6,247 nt of DNA from contig JAFKFF010000342.1 of NCBI GenBank assembly GCA_017307315.1, forward strand, positions 1 to 6,247, in the 5' to 3' direction. The position numbers and the translations under genes are program-made. Shown one piece after another: positions 4,284 to 6,247 of this stretch (positions within the stretch are counted from its first letter, which is position 1; each line of letters begins with the position of its first letter). The notes under the pieces are model-generated. The model was not told the origin of the DNA. It saw only the letters and a list, made by a program, of their open reading frames with translations, and searched no databases. This DNA comes from Alphaproteobacteria bacterium. Its GTDB lineage: Bacteria; Pseudomonadota; Alphaproteobacteria; Micropepsales; Micropepsaceae.

Positions 4284-6247
4284 TTAGCCGGCCATCAACC
4301 GGGCGAAAACCGCCCGCACCGCCGCCTGCCGTTCGGCCAATTCCCGCTCCAGACTCTCGAAATCCGGCGCCCCGCCCGCGTCGGCCAGCAGCGCCTTGAG
4401 GCCAGCCGACGCCCTTTCCGGTTCCAGGGTTTCGTCCAAGGCGATGCGCAGGATCTGGGTCAACGCCTGTTCCAGCCGCGCGGTCTCGAGCACAAGCGCC
4501 GCGTCCGCCGCATCCAGCAAACCCGCCGCCGCGATCTTGGTGAGCGCCGCCACCGTATTGGTGTCCAGAATATCGGGATGGGCGCTGGCATGGACCAGCT
4601 GCAGGGCCTGGGCCAGAAACTCGATATCGATCAGCCCGCCCGGCGCGTATTTCAGGTCCCAGTGATTGCTGCCGGGATATTGCGCGGCGATTTTTTCGCG
4701 CATGTCGCGCACATCGGCCAGGATGCGATCCTTCGGCCGCGCCATGGTCAGGCGCTGCGCGATCTCCCGCGCGATCTTGGCGCACAAGGCGGGCGGCCCG
4801 GCCACCAGCCGCGCACGGGTCAGCGCCAGATGCTCCCAGGTCCAGCTTTCGCGCTCGTGATAATCGGCAAAGGTCTTGAGGCTCACCGCCGCCGGACCCT
4901 TGTTGCCGCTGGGCCGAAGCCGCATGTCCACGTCATAGAGCGTGCCCGCGCCGGTCGGCGTGGTGAGGGCCGAGATCAGCCGCTGCGCCAGCCGCGCGAA
5001 GTAAAGTGTGGGTGACAGAGGCTTGGGACCGTCCGAACTTTCCACGCCCTCGGGCACGTCATAGACGAACACCAGGTCGAGGTCGGAGCTGGCGGTCATT
5101 TCCCGACCGCCCAGCTTGCCCATCGCGATGACGGCGAATTCCGCCCCCGGTACCCTGCCCGCGCCGGCCGCCAGTTCCGCTTGCGCCACCGGCACCAATC
5201 CCGCGATCACGCTTTGCGCCACCCGCGCGAAAGCCGGGCCTGCCGCGTCCGCCTTTGCCGTGCCGTTCACCAGCTGAACGCCGACGCGGAAATTCTCTTC
5301 CCGGGCGAAGCGGCGCGCGCCATCCAGCCGCTCCTCATACGAGCCTTGAAGCTGGCGTTGGAGGTTGGCGTCGAGTTGCGCGCCGTCCGGCAGCCGGCCC
5401 AGGAAATCCGCATCCAGCAACGCGTCAAGCGTCGCGGGCGTGCGCGCCAGATGGGTGGCAAGGCGCGGCGCCGATCCCACCACCTTGGCCAGCAGGGTAA
5501 GAAAATCCGGCCGCGCCAGGAACAGCGAGAACAGCTGCACGCCCGAGGGCAGGTTGGACAGGAAATGGTCGAACTGGATGAAGGCGGTGTCGGGATCGGC
5601 GGTCGAACCCAGCGCCTTCAGGATGGCGGGCGTCAGCTTGGTCAGAAGCTCGCGCGCCCGCGCCGATCGCATGGCGCGGATGCGGCCATGGTGCCAGGCG
5701 CGGATCGCCCCGGCCACTTGCGACGGCGCGCCGAACCCCATCGCGCGCAGCGTTTCCAATGTTTCCGGATCGTCCTCGACGCCGGTGAAGACCAGGCTGC
5801 CATGCGTATCGGCCAGATCGGCCTCGCGCTGGAACAGGCGGGCATAATGGCCCTGCACGGTTTCCAAGGTACCGGTCAGAGCGGCGCGGAAATCCTCCGC
5901 CGCGTCATGGCCCATGAAACAAGCGGCATGCGCCACGCCCTCTGCGCTTTTGGGCACGGTGTGGGTCTGCTCGTCCTCGATCATCTGCAGGCGATGCTCG
6001 AGGGTGCGCAGATAGCAGTAGGCGCGGGTCAAATCCGCCGCCGTCTCCGGCGCGATGGTGCCGTGCGCCGCCAGGGCGGCGAGCGCATCCAAGGTCGCGG
6101 GCGCCCGCAGCGAGGAATGTCGCCCGCCCAGGATCAATTGCTGGGTCTGGGCGAAGAATTCGATCTCCCGGATGCCGCGGCGCCCAAGCTTGATGTTGTG
6201 ACCCGCCACCGCGCCCTCGCCATGGCCGGCATGGGCGTGCACCTGCC
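4284..6247 (-). CDS. glnE: Glutamine synthetase adenylyltransferase / adenylyl-removing enzyme GlnE, C-terminal part (start outside window)
   Basis: GlnE attaches AMP to, and removes it from, a tyrosine of glutamine synthetase in the cytoplasm, under PII (GlnB) control, so tuning nitrogen assimilation. About 654 residues are visible; whole GlnE is usually 900-1000. The frame is open at the right edge. The GTG at 6242 is an internal Val codon, not a start. Numbering from that Val, HNIKLGRRGIREIEFFAQTQ (15-34) is the helical segment that follows the N-terminal adenylyl-removing domain, whose own catalytic Asp pair lies outside the window. The second nucleotidyltransferase domain has VIAMGKLGGREMTASSDLDL (371-390), with the GG pair and metal-binding D387/D389, and DVDMRLRPSG (437-446), giving the third acidic residue D439 and R441. 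KYAPGGLIDIEFLAQ (531-545) is the C-terminal counterpart of the first segment. The adenylylating half is therefore intact, with no frameshift. It ends with TAA at 4284. The identification is secure. Confidence 0.96.
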   Translation of the reverse strand, partial: QVHAHAGHGEGAVAGHNIKLGRRGIREIEFFAQTQQLILGGRHSSLRAPATLDALAALAAHGTIAPETAADLTRAYCYLRTLEHRLQMIEDEQTHTVPKSAEGVAHAACFMGHDAAEDFRAALTGTLETVQGHYARLFQREADLADTHGSLVFTGVEDDPETLETLRAMGFGAPSQVAGAIRAWHHGRIRAMRSARARELLTKLTPAILKALGSTADPDTAFIQFDHFLSNLPSGVQLFSLFLARPDFLTLLAKVVGSAPRLATHLARTPATLDALLDADFLGRLPDGAQLDANLQRQLQGSYEERLDGARRFAREENFRVGVQLVNGTAKADAAGPAFARVAQSVIAGLVPVAQAELAAGAGRVPGAEFAVIAMGKLGGREMTASSDLDLVFVYDVPEGVESSDGPKPLSPTLYFARLAQRLISALTTPTGAGTLYDVDMRLRPSGNKGPAAVSLKTFADYHERESWTWEHLALTRARLVAGPPALCAKIAREIAQRLTMARPKDRILADVRDMREKIAAQYPGSNHWDLKYAPGGLIDIEFLAQALQLVHASAHPDILDTNTVAALTKIAAAGLLDAADAALVLETARLEQALTQILRIALDETLEPERASAGLKALLADAGGAPDFESLERELAERQAAVRAVFARLMAG

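Noticed and set aside
4284..6247. Possibility that glnE is a truncated pseudogene
   Set aside because: The frame is uninterrupted up to the window edge and every motif of the adenylylating half is intact. The missing N terminus is due to the window boundary.

Overview
The window is GC-rich DNA that looks like part of a proteobacterial chromosome, most likely alphaproteobacterial. The argument for this is the GlnE sequence, the genomic CCA on the tRNA-Gly, and the dense coding. No species can be assigned. I see no transposase, integrase, CRISPR array, rRNA or phage gene, so it reads as an ordinary chromosomal segment cut at both ends through genes.

Layout, left to right. (1) The 3' part of a family-2 glycosyltransferase gene (plus strand, cut by the left edge) ends at 728. 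(2) It converges on a small minus-strand gene (762-1019) for an 85-residue secreted protein of unknown function. A perfect 11-bp-stem hairpin (720-748) lies between them and spans the glycosyltransferase stop codon. (3) A 191-base gap upstream of the small gene carries three consecutive short palindromes (1104-1146). (4) Three closely spaced minus-strand genes follow, read 3795 to 1211: a periplasmic YVTN/YncE-type beta-propeller, an inner-membrane protein made of four DUF347 repeats (COG4705 type), and an outer-membrane beta-barrel of the MetA-pathway/'transporter' type. The gaps are 50 and 18 bases, so they probably form one operon with one product in each envelope compartment. (5) A stretch of about 350 bases without a credible gene (3796-4141) contains the operon leader, nested inverted repeats and a further long hairpin. 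(6) A complete tRNA-Gly(GCC) gene lies on the minus strand with a plausible promoter. (7) The 3' two thirds of glnE, the glutamine synthetase adenylyltransferase/adenylyl-removing enzyme, runs off the right edge on the minus strand.

How they work together: glnE (nitrogen control) and the tRNA are housekeeping. The glycosyltransferase probably belongs to a polysaccharide or O-antigen locus to the left. The least understood part is the propeller/DUF347/barrel operon, possibly with the small secreted protein downstream. All its products are predicted to sit in or cross the envelope, and none has a function that can be read from sequence. I regard it as the best candidate for an uncharacterised system here, but the evidence is gene order and predicted location only.
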